From assembly GCF_016865425.1 (NCBI RefSeq), contig NZ_AP023355.1, forward strand, positions 2,974,198 through 3,038,197: DNA of 64,000 nt, in the 5' to 3' direction. The notes below the pieces were generated by a model, which worked only from the letters and a program-made list of their open reading frames with translations, was not told where the DNA came from and ran no database searches. The position numbers and the translations under genes were made by a program. This DNA is from Actinocatenispora thailandica. GTDB lineage: Bacteria > Actinomycetota > Actinomycetes > Mycobacteriales > Micromonosporaceae. Positions 8,704 through 23,316 of this stretch are shown piece by piece (position 1 is the first letter of the stretch; each line of letters begins with the position of its first letter).

Positions 8704-9507
8704 ATGAACGACCCCGTGATCGAACTTCGGGGTGCCACCAAGCGGTTCCCGAGCGGTTCCGGCCAGGCGCACACCGCGGTGCGCGATCTGACGATGCGGG
8801 TGGCTGCCGGTGAGTTCGTCGCCGTGGTCGGGCCGACCGGCTGCGGCAAGTCCACCACGTTGTCGCTGGTGTCCGGGCTGGAGCCGGCGAGCGAGGGCGA
8901 GGTACTCGTCCGCGGCGAGCGGGTGCGGTCCATCCCGCACGGCGTCGGGTACATGTTCCAGAACGACGCGATCCTGCCGTGGCGCTCGGTGCTGGACAAC
9001 GTCGCCGCCGGACCGCGCTACCGCGGCGCGAGCCGTGCGGCGGCCCGTGCCCAGGCGGCGGGATGGGTGGAACGGGTCGGCCTCGCCGGCTTCGCGAAGT
9101 ACTACCCGCACCAGCTGTCCGGCGGGATGCGCAAGCGGGTGGCGCTGGCGCAGACGCTCGTCAACGAGCCCGAGATCATGCTGATGGACGAGCCGTTCAG
9201 CGCGCTGGACGTGCAGACTCGGGCGCTGATGCAGGACGAGCTGCTGCGGCTGTGGGCCGGTACCGGCGCCGCCGTCGTGTTCGTCACGCACGACCTGGAG
9301 GAGGCCATCGCGCTCGCCGACCGGGTGGTCGTGATGACCGCGAGTCCGGCGACCGTCAAGGACGTGTTCGAGGTGCCGCTGTCGCGCCCGCGCAACGTCG
9401 AGGAGGTACGGCTGACCGCCGAGTTTCTGGAGATCTACCGCGAGGTGTGGGAGAGCCTGCGGGTCGAGGTGGCGCGGGCGCGCGGGGAGGCCAGCCGTGT
9501 CGGGTGA
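8704..9507 (+). CDS. ABC importer ATP-binding protein (SsuB/TauB/NrtD family)
   Basis: The 267-residue ATPase has Walker A GPTGCGKST, Q-loop 'YMFQNDAILPW', signature LSGGMRKRV, Walker B IMLMDEPFSALD and the switch His in FVTHD. The Q-loop with 'LPW' is typical of nitrate, sulfonate, taurine and aromatic-acid importers. It starts at an ATG behind AGGGAGG and overlaps the permease gene by 11 bases, so translation is coupled. It would energise uptake together with the next two products. Confidence 0.92.
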   Translation: MNDPVIELRGATKRFPSGSGQAHTAVRDLTMRVAAGEFVAVVGPTGCGKSTTLSLVSGLEPASEGEVLVRGERVRSIPHGVGYMFQNDAILPWRSVLDNVAAGPRYRGASRAAARAQAAGWVERVGLAGFAKYYPHQLSGGMRKRVALAQTLVNEPEIMLMDEPFSALDVQTRALMQDELLRLWAGTGAAVVFVTHDLEEAIALADRVVVMTASPATVKDVFEVPLSRPRNVEEVRLTAEFLEIYREVWESLRVEVARARGEASRVG

Positions 9508-10384
9508 CCATCTGTCCATAGTGGACAACGGTGCGGCGGCGATGGCCGCCGAACAGCGACCCACCGGAGTACCGGAGCTGGTCGCCCGCCGGCGGCGCCG
9601 GCGCGGCGCGGTCTGGGCGGTCCGGCTCGCCGCGGTCGTGGTGTGGCTGGTCGGCTGGCAGCTGACCGCCACCTACTGGATCGACCCGTTCTACTACTCC
9701 AAGCCCACCGCGATCCTGGACCGACTGGTCGGCTGGTTCAGCAGGGGCACCGCGTTCGGCTCGATCTGGACCCAGATCGCGGTGACGCTGGAGGAGGCGG
9801 TGCTCGGGTTCGCGATCGGCGCGCTGGCCGGCGTCGTGCTCGGCATCGTCCTGGGCCGGGCCCGGTTCCTCGCCGACGTGGCGGCACCGTTCATCAAGGC
9901 GGCCAACGCGGTACCGCGCATCGTGCTGGCGTCGCTGTTCATCATCTGGTTCGGCCTGGGCATGTCGTCGAAGGTCGCCACCGCGATGGTGCTGGTGTTC
10001 TTCGCGGTGTTCTTCAACGCCTTCCAGGGCGCCCGCGAGGTGGACCGCAACCTGGTCGACAACGCCCGGATCCTCGGTGCCAGCCGGATCGCGGTGCTGC
10101 GCAGCATCGTGGTCCCGTCCGCCACCTCGTGGATCTTCGCCTCGCTGCACTCGGCCTTCGGGTTCGCCCTGATCGGCGCGGTGGTCGGCGAGTTCACCGG
10201 CGCCGACAAGGGGCTCGGCCTGCTGATCAACAACGCCCAGGGCACGTTCGACTCGGCCGGCATCTACGCCGGAATGATCGTGGTGACCGTGCTCGCGCTG
10301 GTCGCCGAGTGGCTGATCTCGACCGCCGAGAAGCGGCTGCTGCGCTGGCGGCCACCCAGCGCGGGTACCGCGGCACAGACCTGA
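9497..10384 (+). CDS. ABC importer permease (SsuC/TauC family)
   Basis: The 295-residue protein begins with GTG inside the ATPase gene. About six membrane helices follow a basic N-terminus. The cytoplasmic EAA loop appears as 'NLVDNARILGASRIAVLRSIVVPSA', which contacts the ATPase. 'PIAWFG/IIWFGLGMSSK' before it is typical of SsuC/TauC permeases. It forms the channel for the substrate delivered by the lipoprotein encoded next. Confidence 0.92.
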   Translation: MSGDHLSIVDNGAAAMAAEQRPTGVPELVARRRRRRGAVWAVRLAAVVVWLVGWQLTATYWIDPFYYSKPTAILDRLVGWFSRGTAFGSIWTQIAVTLEEAVLGFAIGALAGVVLGIVLGRARFLADVAAPFIKAANAVPRIVLASLFIIWFGLGMSSKVATAMVLVFFAVFFNAFQGAREVDRNLVDNARILGASRIAVLRSIVVPSATSWIFASLHSAFGFALIGAVVGEFTGADKGLGLLINNAQGTFDSAGIYAGMIVVTVLALVAEWLISTAEKRLLRWRPPSAGTAAQT

Positions 10385-10431
10385 GCGGTTCCGCGCCCCG
10401 ACAGTCGTTTCCTTACCCCCAGGGAGTTTCC

Positions 10432-11478
10432 ATGAGAACCCGGTCCATCGTCTGCGCCGTGCTGGCGGCGGCGCTCACCCTCACCGCGGCGACCGGCTGC
10501 CGCGACTCGCGTACCGGCGACAAGGCGGGCGCCGCGGGTGCCGACAACCACGTCTCGATCATGGTCGGCGGCATCGACAAGGTGATCTACCTGCCCGCGA
10601 AGCTGACCGACCAGCTCGGCTACTTCAAGCAGGAGGGCCTGGACGTCAAGCTGCTCACCGAACCGGCCGGTGCGCAGGCGGAGAACGTGCTGATCTCCGG
10701 CGACGTGCAGGGTGTGGTCGGGTTCTACGACCACACCATCGACCTGCAGACCAAACACAAGTGCATCGAGTCGGTGGTGCAGATGGCCGACGTGCCGGGC
10801 GAGGTCGAGATGGTCGCGAGCGACAAGGCGGGCCAGATCCGGTCGCCGAAGGACTTCAAGGGCCGCAAGCTCGGCGTCACCAGCCCCGGATCGTCCACCG
10901 ACTTCCTCACCCAGTACCTGGCGAGCAAGCAGGGCCTGACCTCGGCCGACTACACGACCGTGAAGGCCGGTGCCGGGCAGACCTTCATCGCGGCGCTGGA
11001 GAACGGCGGCATCGACGCCGGGATGACCACCGACCCGACGGTGGCGCAGCTGGTCTCGTCCGGCAAGGGCAAGGTGCTGCTGGACATGCGTACCGAGGAG
11101 GGCACCAAGGCGGCGCTCGGCGGCCTGTACCCGTCCACCTCGCTGTACATGGACTGCGGGTACGTCAAGGCGCACCCGCAGACCGTGCAGAAGCTGGCCA
11201 ACGCACTGGTCCGGACGCTCAAGTGGATCCACGCGCACTCCGCCGAGCAGATCGCGGCGAAGATGCCGGCCGACTACGCCAACGGTGGCAAGCAGCTGTA
11301 CGTCAAGTCGATCAAGGACACGATCGGCATGTTCAACAGCGACGGCCGGATGGCCCCGAGCGCGCCGCACAACTCGCTGAAGGTGCTCGGCTCGTTCTCA
11401 CCGAACGTCAAGGGCAAGCAGGACACCGTCGACCTGTCGAAGACCTACACCACGCGGTTCGTCGACAAGGCCAAGTGA
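10432..11478 (+). CDS. ABC importer substrate-binding lipoprotein (NMT1/SsuA-like)
   Basis: The 348-residue protein has a lipoprotein signal peptide (lipobox L-T-A-A-T-G-C, Cys about residue 23) and an NMT1/THI5-like binding fold: 'KVIYLPAKLTDQLGYFKQEGL' near the start and 'FKGRKLGVTSPGSSTDFL' in the middle are hallmark strands. It is the extracellular receptor of the importer. The ligand is uncertain; the family covers nitrate, sulfonates, aromatic acids and thiamine precursors. A strong hairpin terminator follows. Confidence 0.9.
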   Translation: MRTRSIVCAVLAAALTLTAATGCRDSRTGDKAGAAGADNHVSIMVGGIDKVIYLPAKLTDQLGYFKQEGLDVKLLTEPAGAQAENVLISGDVQGVVGFYDHTIDLQTKHKCIESVVQMADVPGEVEMVASDKAGQIRSPKDFKGRKLGVTSPGSSTDFLTQYLASKQGLTSADYTTVKAGAGQTFIAALENGGIDAGMTTDPTVAQLVSSGKGKVLLDMRTEEGTKAALGGLYPSTSLYMDCGYVKAHPQTVQKLANALVRTLKWIHAHSAEQIAAKMPADYANGGKQLYVKSIKDTIGMFNSDGRMAPSAPHNSLKVLGSFSPNVKGKQDTVDLSKTYTTRFVDKAK

Positions 11479-11485
11479 TCGGATC

Positions 11486-11524
11486 GGCGGCGGCCGGCCC
11501 GGTACGTCCGGGCCGGCCGCCGCC
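11486..11524. terminator. Perfect 17-bp hairpin terminator between convergent genes
   Basis: The left arm 11486-11502 and right arm 11508-11524 are perfect complements (GGCGGCGGCCGGCCCGG and its reverse) around the loop TACGT. It lies just after the stop of the binding protein and before the end of the convergent LCP gene, so it can terminate both. No U-tract follows, as is usual in actinomycetes. Confidence 0.85.
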
Positions 11525-11545
11525 GTGCGTCCGCAACCGGCGGGG

Positions 11546-12616
11546 TCAGCCGGCGGACTTGCCGGTGCCTTCGCCCTTGCTGACCAGCTCCGGGTGGGAC
11601 AGCAGGAGGTCGTCCACCTTGTCGGTACGCAACGCCTTGAACAGCTGGTCGTCCACCGGCTGCACGACGCCTTCGTTGCCGTCCTGCAGCGTGGTGTGCG
11701 CGATCTGCAGGGTGGTGATGCTGTCCGGGCTGATCTTGCGCAGTGCCAGGACCAAATCGACGACCTGGTAGCCGTTGAGGTCCATGGTCAGTGCCTTGCC
11801 GGCGGCGCCGATCACCTTGTCGATCTTGCTGGGGTTGGTGAGGACGCCGGCGCTGGTGGCGCGCTTGAGGATCTGCTTGATGAACTGCTGCTGCATCCGC
11901 TGCCGACCGTAGTCGGAGTCGTTGTACGCGTAGCGTTCCCGGACCAGGGCGAGCGCCATGTCGGCGTCGTAGTGGTGGCAGCCCTTCTGGAACGTGTGGT
12001 GGCCGAGCGACGGCTGGGTCGAGGTGAACGTCTTGTCCACGCACAGGGTGACGCCGCCGAGTTCGGCGGTGATCGCCTTGAACCCGTCCCAGTTGACCAG
12101 CGCCGCCATGGTGAAGTCGGCACCGGTGAGCTGCTGCACGGTGGCGTGCAGGCTCTGCATGCCGCCCTTGATGTCGTTGACGTCCTTCATCCCGTCCGGG
12201 AACGAGGCGTTGATCTTGGTAGTCTCGCCACCCTTACCGGTGTGCTTGTCGACCGGGATCGTCACCTCCAGGTCCCGCGGGATCGACAGCAGGTAGGCGT
12301 GGTCGAGCGAGGCCGGGATGTGCAGCCACATGATCGAGTCGGTCCGCGGCAGCTCGCCGGAGGATTTCCAGCTCTTGCGCATGTCCGAGCCGGCCAGCAG
12401 CATGTCGATCGGCCCGGTGACCCGGCTGTCGTGCTCGGTGTTGCGGCCGTTGCCGTCGCCGAGCAGGTCGTCCTGGGCGACCGAGTTGTTGACCTTGTCG
12501 GCCACGGCGACGGTGCCCGCGTACACGCCGGTACTGGTGATCACCAGGACCAGTCCGGCGATCAGGCACAACTTCGTCCACCAGGGACTGCGCCTGCGGT
12601 TCCGGCGACGGCTCAT
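11546..12616 (-). CDS. LytR-CpsA-Psr (LCP) family cell-wall ligase
   Basis: LCP proteins transfer lipid-linked glycopolymers to peptidoglycan. This 356-residue protein has a basic N-terminus, one membrane helix (LCLIAGLVLVITSTGVYAG) and an extracellular LCP domain. Family residues are visible: 'RTDSIMWLHI' (Arg/Asp), 'LLSIPRDLEVTIP', 'LCVDKTF' and the conserved 'ALALVRERYAYNDSDYGR'. The ATG follows AAGGAG. It is monocistronic, close to other envelope genes (sigma factor, PBP). Confidence 0.88.
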   Translation of the reverse strand: MSRRRNRRRSPWWTKLCLIAGLVLVITSTGVYAGTVAVADKVNNSVAQDDLLGDGNGRNTEHDSRVTGPIDMLLAGSDMRKSWKSSGELPRTDSIMWLHIPASLDHAYLLSIPRDLEVTIPVDKHTGKGGETTKINASFPDGMKDVNDIKGGMQSLHATVQQLTGADFTMAALVNWDGFKAITAELGGVTLCVDKTFTSTQPSLGHHTFQKGCHHYDADMALALVRERYAYNDSDYGRQRMQQQFIKQILKRATSAGVLTNPSKIDKVIGAAGKALTMDLNGYQVVDLVLALRKISPDSITTLQIAHTTLQDGNEGVVQPVDDQLFKALRTDKVDDLLLSHPELVSKGEGTGKSAG

Positions 12617-12958
12617 CGGGTCACTCCTTGTTCATCGCGGTGGGGGGAGTCGTGGTCGGCGGTTTCGTGGCCGACCACGTTGTCACGCGACGCGGCATAG
12701 TCGACTTCTCCCGATCGACCTGCCGCTTTGTTCGTCTCCTACCTTGCCGTACGGATCGGGATTCGCGCGGGGCGGCCCGGCACACCACGCGCATGGCGCG
12801 TCAATGGTTGCGCAGCGTTCCGATGGCGCGGCACTGGGGTGACCGACGGTCATCGGTCGGGCCCCGGGGTGCGGTGCCGGTGCGGTGGTCCGGTAAGGGC
12901 GTCTCGGTCGGTCATCCTGGTCTCCTCACTCGGTACGGGCGTGCTGCGCCGCGGGCCG
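12617..12958. other. 342-bp gap upstream of the LCP gene, with a 9-bp inverted repeat
   Basis: I see no convincing gene. CGTGGTCGG at 12652-12660 and its complement at 12672-12680 form a perfect 9-bp stem with an 11-base loop, in the 5' region of the LCP gene. It could be an operator or a leader hairpin. The rest contains the LCP promoter region and the 3' flank of the anti-sigma-like gene. Confidence 0.45.
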
Positions 12959-13792
12959 TCAGTCGCCACCGGCGAAGCCCGGCCCGGTCACCAACCGGGC
13001 GAGGTCGGCGTCGGACAGCGCCGGGGCGGGCAGCGGCGCCCTGCCGGGGTAGGCACCCCGCTGGTCGGCGCTGAGCGTGACGGCGTGACCGCTGCCGAAC
13101 ACCGTTGCGTACCGCGCCGTGGTGCCGTCGGGCAGGCGTTGCTCGTCCAGCCGCACCTGGATCCCACCCACCGCCGTCACCGAGCACCGGGCCGGCGTCT
13201 CGTGGTGCCGCAGCGGGATCGACGCGGCACACGGCGAGCCGCCCGGCGGGTACCGCTGGCTGTTCGTCCAGACCACCCACAGCGACCCGGCCCGTCCGTC
13301 GCGGTAGACGTCGGTGTGCGCCTCGATGACCCAGTCGCCGGTCGCCGGCCCGGCCGGACCCGTGTACCCGCGGACCTGGTAGGTGAGGTTTCCGTGCCGC
13401 ACGAGGTCCGCCTTCGGCACGGCGTAGCCCGGCGGTACCGAACGGGTCAGCGCGTCGAGCAGTTCGGACGCGCGGGCGGACAGGTCCGGGCCCGCGGTCC
13501 GGGGGCGGCCGGACGGCAGGAAGTGCGTCACGTTCGGAGTCGGATGCGGGGTGTGTTCGTGGGCGATACCGCGTTGCGGCGGTACGGACCGCTCCCCGGA
13601 CAGCAGGCCGGCCGCGCCGGCGGTACCGGCACCGGCCAGCAGGACCATCGCGAGCGCGGTGGCGGAGACGCCCAGCGCCCGGCGCCGGCGGGCGGTCCGC
13701 CCGGCGGCCACCACCTCGCCCGCCTCCGGCAGCGGCGGCTCCGCCTCGTCGAGTACCCGTGCGAACAGGTCCTTGATCTCCTGGTCGGTCAT
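12959..13792 (-). CDS. Membrane protein partner of the SigE-family sigma factor (CU044_5270-like)
   Basis: This 277-residue protein has a short cytoplasmic region starting MTDQEIKDLFARVLDEAEPP, a basic stretch (RTARRRRALG), one membrane helix (ALAMVLLAGAGTAGAAGLL) and a long extracellular part. Its ATG overlaps the sigma factor stop (ATGA), so the pair is translationally coupled. Proteins of this type follow SigE-family sigma genes throughout Micromonosporaceae and Streptomyces and may act as regulators or sensors. No zinc anti-sigma motif (HxxxCxxC) is present, so an anti-sigma role is inferred from position only. Confidence 0.7.
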   Translation of the reverse strand: MTDQEIKDLFARVLDEAEPPLPEAGEVVAAGRTARRRRALGVSATALAMVLLAGAGTAGAAGLLSGERSVPPQRGIAHEHTPHPTPNVTHFLPSGRPRTAGPDLSARASELLDALTRSVPPGYAVPKADLVRHGNLTYQVRGYTGPAGPATGDWVIEAHTDVYRDGRAGSLWVVWTNSQRYPPGGSPCAASIPLRHHETPARCSVTAVGGIQVRLDEQRLPDGTTARYATVFGSGHAVTLSADQRGAYPGRAPLPAPALSDADLARLVTGPGFAGGD

Positions 13793-14295
13793 GCCGGGTC
13801 TCCCGCGGTGATCGAGTGCCGTTCGGGTAGCGCCCGGCGCAGCGTCTCCAGCCCGCGCGCGGTGTGGCTTTTCACCGTGCCCTCGGTGATGCCGAGGACC
13901 TCCGCCGTCTCCGCGACCGACAGGTCCTCCCAGAACCGCAGTACCAGCACGGCCCGCTGCCGGCTCGCGACCTGGGCGAGCGCCGCCAGCAGGACCATCC
14001 GTTCCTCCGGCGCGGACGCGTCGACAGCCACGTCGGGTACCGCGTCGGTCGGGTACTCCCGGCGCGAGGCGCGCCGCTGCTGGTCGAGAAAGGATCGCAG
14101 CACGATGCGCCGCACGTACTGGTCCAGCCGGTCGTGCCGGGACACCCGGTGCCACGCGAGGTAGAGCTTGGTGTACGCGGTCTGGACCAGGTCCTCGGCG
14201 GCATGCCAGTCGCCGCACAACAGGTACGCGGTGCGCCGCATCGATGCCGCGCGCGCCCGGTAGTACGCGGTGAACCCGTCCTCGCGTCGGCCCAT
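13789..14295 (-). CDS. ECF RNA polymerase sigma factor, SigE family
   Basis: The 168-residue protein has sigma region 2 (AAEDLVQTAYTKLYLAW) and region 4.2 with its helix-turn-helix (LSVAETAEVLGITEGTVKSH), joined by a short linker. There are no extra domains. It belongs to the abundant SigE-like group of actinomycete ECF factors. It starts at ATG behind GGAGGGAG. The upstream gap holds a run of 16-bp repeats. Targets are unknown. Confidence 0.9.
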   Translation of the reverse strand: MGRREDGFTAYYRARAASMRRTAYLLCGDWHAAEDLVQTAYTKLYLAWHRVSRHDRLDQYVRRIVLRSFLDQQRRASRREYPTDAVPDVAVDASAPEERMVLLAALAQVASRQRAVLVLRFWEDLSVAETAEVLGITEGTVKSHTARGLETLRRALPERHSITAGDPA

Positions 14296-14374
14296 CCGGC
14301 GGTGCTCCCTCCGTACCCGTGTGCGTTAGACACGGGCCGGGCCGTCGCGCGGGTTGTCATCGCCGGCGCCGAAC

Positions 14375-14483
14375 CTGCCGGCCCGGAACCCTGCCGGCCC
14401 GGAACCCTGCCGGCCCGGAGGCCTGCCGGCCTGGAAGCCTGCCGGCCCCGGATCTGCCGGCGCCGGACCTGCCGGCGCCGAAG
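14375..14483. repeat. Seven degenerate tandem copies of a 15-16 bp unit
   Basis: The unit CTGCCGGCCCGGAACC starts at 14375, 14391, 14407 (GGC ending), 14423, 14439, 14454 and 14469. The first four copies are 16 bp and the last three 15 bp. Copies 1 and 2 are identical and later ones drift. The run lies between the 3' end of the GHL10 hydrolase gene and the promoter side of the sigma operon, both on the minus strand. The copies can form alternate GCCGGC hairpins, so the run may serve as a terminator-like structure. Confidence 0.85.
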
Positions 14484-14566
14484 GCGCCGCGCGGACGTGC
14501 CGGCGCGGCCGGGCAGACGGGGCCGGGGCGGCTCGGTGGCCGCCCCGGCCCGTGGCGCGGACCGGG

Positions 14567-16186
14567 TCAGTGCACGGTACGGGCGGCCGACAGCGGGCTC
14601 GCCACCTCGGTCGGGCTGAGCGCCAGCACCGCGTAGCTGTACGTACCGGAGCCCGCGGTGGTGTCGGTGTAGCGCTGGGTGTGTCCGGTCGCGCGCACGG
14701 TCGCGATCAGGTTGGTCGCGTCGACGACCGGCTGCGCACCGTGGCCGTCGAAGCGGAAGATCGCATAGCTGCTCGGCCGCAGCGACCCGGTCGGGTGGAA
14801 CCGCAGGCTCACCCCGTCGTCGGTGCGGACGGCGTGGGTCAGCTGCGGGCGGTGCGGCGCCCGCGGATCCAGCCGCGGCATCGCCGGTGGCAGTGCCGGG
14901 TGCTGGTAGTGGTCGGCGACCAGCCGGCTGGTCGCGCCGAGTGTGTCGGCCCGCACCTCGGTCGCGGAGAAGTAGACGTTGCCGGCCACCTCCGGGTACT
15001 TCGCGTCCAGGTCCAGGTGGCGGGACAGCTCGGCCTGGTCCTGCCAGGCGGCGGGCTGCCCGGCGGCGCCGACCTTGTAGGTCGCCTCACCGATGTAGAG
15101 CTTGACCGGGGTGTCGCGCACCTGCTCGGCCCACCACGGTGTCAGCTTCGCGTAGTCGGCGACCGGCAGGCCGATGTTCCAGTAGATCTGCGGATTGATG
15201 TAGTCCAGCCAGCCCTCCTTCACCCACTTCCGGGTGTCGGCGTAGTTGGCGTTGTAGGACTCGGTGCCGCCGGTGTCCGAACCGGCCGGGTCGCTGGACG
15301 CGTTGCGCCAGATGCCGAACGGGCTGACGCCGAACTGCACGTGCGGCTTGCGCGCGTGGATGCGCTGGTACATCTCGCTGATCAGCAGGTCGATGTTGTG
15401 CCGCCGCCAGTCGCCGATGTCGTCGAACCCGTCGCCGTAGGTGGCGAACGTGTCGGTGTCCGGCAGGTCCTTACCGGACACCGGGTACGGGTAGAAGTAG
15501 TCGTCGAAGTGCACGCCGTCGATGTCGTAGCGCAGCGCGTCCAGGATGGCGTCCTCGACGAACCGGCGTACCTCGGGGATGCCGGGGTTGTAGTAGAGCT
15601 TCGGGCCGTACGGGAAGACCCAGTCCGGGTGCCGGCGCGCCGGGTGCCACTCCACCAGCTTGCTCGGGTCGGTCTGCATGCTCACCCGGTACGGGTTGAA
15701 CCAGGCGTGCAGCTGCAGGTTGCGCTTGTGCGCCTCCTCGACCGCGAACGCCAGCGGGTCGTAGCCGGGGTCGACCCCCTGGGTGCCGGTCAGGTACTGC
15801 GACCACGGCTCGTAGCGGGACGGCCAGAACGCGTCGGCGGTCGGCCGTACCTGCAGCATCACCGCGTTGAACCGCAGCGACACGGCGAGGTCGAACCAGG
15901 CGGTGAGTTGGGCGCGCTGCTCCTCGGCCGGCAGCCCGGTCGCGGACGGCCAGTCGATGTTGACGACGCTGGCGATCCACATCGCGCGCAGCTGCCGGAG
16001 CGGTGCGTTCGGGTCCGCGCCGGGCGCGGCCGGGCCCTCGGCGTGGGCGGCGGTGGGTAGCAGCATGCCGGGGATGGCGGCGACGCCGGCGGCGAGGGCG
16101 GTACCGGCGGCGAGCGTGCCGAGCCGGCGCCGGGTCAGCGGGGTGCCGAGCAACCGCTCGGGCAGGTCGGGACCTGACGGGGGCAT
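14567..16186 (-). CDS. Secreted GHL10-family glycoside hydrolase (DUF187)
   Basis: The 539-residue protein has a twin-arginine signal (LTRRRLGTLAAGTALAAGVA) and a GHL10 TIM-barrel: 'LRAMWIASVVNIDWPS' at the start, 'AVMLQVRPTADAFWPS', 'LHAWFNPYRVS', 'DIDGVHFDDYFYPYP' and 'QFGVSPFGIWRN'. A fibronectin-like C-terminal segment (SSYAIFRFDGHG...) follows. The family is linked to hydrolysis of uronic-acid- or amino-sugar-containing polymers, including peptidoglycan-related ones; the substrate is not known here. It is divergent from the penicillin-binding protein gene, which suits a cell-surface role. Confidence 0.88.
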   Translation of the reverse strand: MPPSGPDLPERLLGTPLTRRRLGTLAAGTALAAGVAAIPGMLLPTAAHAEGPAAPGADPNAPLRQLRAMWIASVVNIDWPSATGLPAEEQRAQLTAWFDLAVSLRFNAVMLQVRPTADAFWPSRYEPWSQYLTGTQGVDPGYDPLAFAVEEAHKRNLQLHAWFNPYRVSMQTDPSKLVEWHPARRHPDWVFPYGPKLYYNPGIPEVRRFVEDAILDALRYDIDGVHFDDYFYPYPVSGKDLPDTDTFATYGDGFDDIGDWRRHNIDLLISEMYQRIHARKPHVQFGVSPFGIWRNASSDPAGSDTGGTESYNANYADTRKWVKEGWLDYINPQIYWNIGLPVADYAKLTPWWAEQVRDTPVKLYIGEATYKVGAAGQPAAWQDQAELSRHLDLDAKYPEVAGNVYFSATEVRADTLGATSRLVADHYQHPALPPAMPRLDPRAPHRPQLTHAVRTDDGVSLRFHPTGSLRPSSYAIFRFDGHGAQPVVDATNLIATVRATGHTQRYTDTTAGSGTYSYAVLALSPTEVASPLSAARTVH

Positions 16187-16489
16187 CTGAAGTTCCCTTC
16201 AAGCCTGGAGGTGACGTTGGTAAGGAAGTTTCACGCGCCGGGGCGCGGAACGCAACGATCCGCACGGGCCAACCGCGAACGGATCCGGCGGCATAACGGT
16301 GCCAGGACCATCTTCCCGGGTGCATGGGGCGAAACAGGCAAGTCGGCTAAACCCGCCATGGTGGGTCGGTTGCTGGGGATCGGCCGGTACCGGGCAGTGA
16401 ATCAGCTCCCGATCCGGTGATGTGCTGGTCGCGGTCGGCGCCACCGGCAGAGGGTTGCGGGAAGTACCCGGGATGCGACGGAGGTGGCG
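16187..16489. other. 303-bp divergent promoter region (GHL10 hydrolase / PBP)
   Basis: No gene is visible. The 12-mer AGGAAGTTTCAC at about 16221-16232 also occurs upstream of lon (26283-26294), in the same orientation relative to a minus-strand gene. Both copies lie in comparatively A+T-rich intergenic sequence. The GHL10 ribosome site GAAGGGA lies at the left edge and the PBP site GGAGG at 16480-16484. Confidence 0.4.
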
Positions 16490-21754
<5,265 letters not shown>

Positions 21755-21997
21755 TCCTCCGGCAGTGCCGGCGTCGCGCCAGGGCCGTGTCGACGGCCCG
21801 ATCGCCGGGGTCCCGGACCAGGCCGAGCGGCTCCGGGCCGCCGGCCGCCCGGGACCTCGTGGCCGCGGGCGTCGGCCGACCCGGCACGGCCCTGGTACGG
21901 CGCCGTGCCGGGCGCTGCGGGCAGGATCACAGCGCGACCGGCCGCAATCGTTGGCAGGGTGGAGCGGGCACCCCCGCAGAACCCGGAGCAGCAGACC

Positions 21998-23233
21998 ATG
22001 AGCACCCCCGCGACCGCGCACGACACCCAGCACGCGTTGCGCGGCGAGCCGCGGATACCGATCCGGATGATCCTCATCCTCGGCGGGCTGTCGGCGTTCG
22101 CCCCGCTGTCGATCGACATGTACCTGCCGGCGCTGCCCCGGCTGACCAGCCAGCTGTCCACCAGCGCCGCCGCCGCCCAGCTGAGCCTGACGGCCTGCCT
22201 GGTCGGGCTCGCCGCCGGGCAGCTGCTCGCCGGGCCGCTGTCGGACGTGCTGGGCCGGCGCCGGCCGTTGCTGGTCGGTCTGGTCTGTTACACCGTCGCC
22301 TCGGTGCTGTGCGCGTTCGCCCCGAACGTCTGGGCGCTGGTGGCGCTGCGGCTGGTGCAGGGGCTGTCCGGCGCCGCCGGCGTGGTGCTGTCCCGTGCCG
22401 TGGTGCGCGACCTGCGCTCCGGTACCGGCGCGGCGAAGCTGTTCGCCACCCTGATGCTGGTGAACGGCATCGCACCGGTACTGGCACCCACCATCGGCGG
22501 CCAGCTGCTCCGCTTCACCTCGTGGCGCGGCGTGTTCGCGGTGCTGACCGTCATCGGCGCCGGGCTGCTGTGCGCGGTGCTCGCCGGCCTGCCCGAGACG
22601 CACCCCGCCGACCGGCGCCGAGCCGGTGGCCTCGCCGCCACCGGGCGGGCGTTTCGGGTGCTGCTCGCCGACCGCGGGTTCCTCGGCCTCGCGCTCGCCG
22701 CCGGCTGCGTGTCCGGGGCCATGTTCGCCTACATCTCCGGATCCTCGTTCGTCCTGCAGGACGTGTACGGGATGTCGGCGCAGCTGTTCGCCCTGGTGTT
22801 CGGCGCCAACGCGGTGGGCATCGTGGCTGCCGGCCAGCTGTCGGCGCGGCTGGTGGGCCGGCTCGGCCCCGCGGCGCTGCTGCGCACCGGTGCGTACCTC
22901 TGTGCCGGCGGCGGTCTGCTCCTCGTGGTCGCGGTGAGCAGCGGTGCCGGGCTGCCGCTCGTGTTGCCCGCGCTGTTCGCGGTGGTGGCGAGCGTCGGGC
23001 TGGTCAGCCCGAACGCCACCTCGCTGGCGCTGGCCGAGCACGGGCACATCGCCGGCAGCGCCTCGGCCGTGCTCGGCGTGCTGCAGTTCGTGGTCGGTGG
23101 GGCGGTGGCGCCGCTGGTGGGCCTCGCCGGCACCGGCACCCCGGTACCGATGGCGGTGGTGATCGTCGCTCTCGCGCTCGCCGCGGTCGCCCTGCTGCAC
23201 ACCCTTGCCCGCCGTCCGGCGACCGGTCCTTGA
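21998..23233 (+). CDS. MFS drug exporter, Bcr/CflA family
   Basis: The 411-residue protein has about twelve membrane helices. Family motifs are 'APLSIDMYLPALP' at the first helix, the loop 2-3 motif 'GPLSDVLGRRRPLL' and 'LVQGLSGAAGVVLSRAVVRDL' in helices 4-5. Bcr/CflA transporters export chloramphenicol, bicyclomycin or similar compounds by proton antiport. The ATG follows CGGAG. It shares no obvious operon with the beta-galactosidase upstream (243-bp gap). Confidence 0.88.
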   Translation: MSTPATAHDTQHALRGEPRIPIRMILILGGLSAFAPLSIDMYLPALPRLTSQLSTSAAAAQLSLTACLVGLAAGQLLAGPLSDVLGRRRPLLVGLVCYTVASVLCAFAPNVWALVALRLVQGLSGAAGVVLSRAVVRDLRSGTGAAKLFATLMLVNGIAPVLAPTIGGQLLRFTSWRGVFAVLTVIGAGLLCAVLAGLPETHPADRRRAGGLAATGRAFRVLLADRGFLGLALAAGCVSGAMFAYISGSSFVLQDVYGMSAQLFALVFGANAVGIVAAGQLSARLVGRLGPAALLRTGAYLCAGGGLLLVVAVSSGAGLPLVLPALFAVVASVGLVSPNATSLALAEHGHIAGSASAVLGVLQFVVGGAVAPLVGLAGTGTPVPMAVVIVALALAAVALLHTLARRPATGP

Positions 23234-23316
23234 TCGACGACACCGCACCCGATGGCGCGATGGGGTGATCTGGCGTTCGGCCGCCTCCGGCCGCGTCTCG
23301 GTGATACGAAAGGTGG

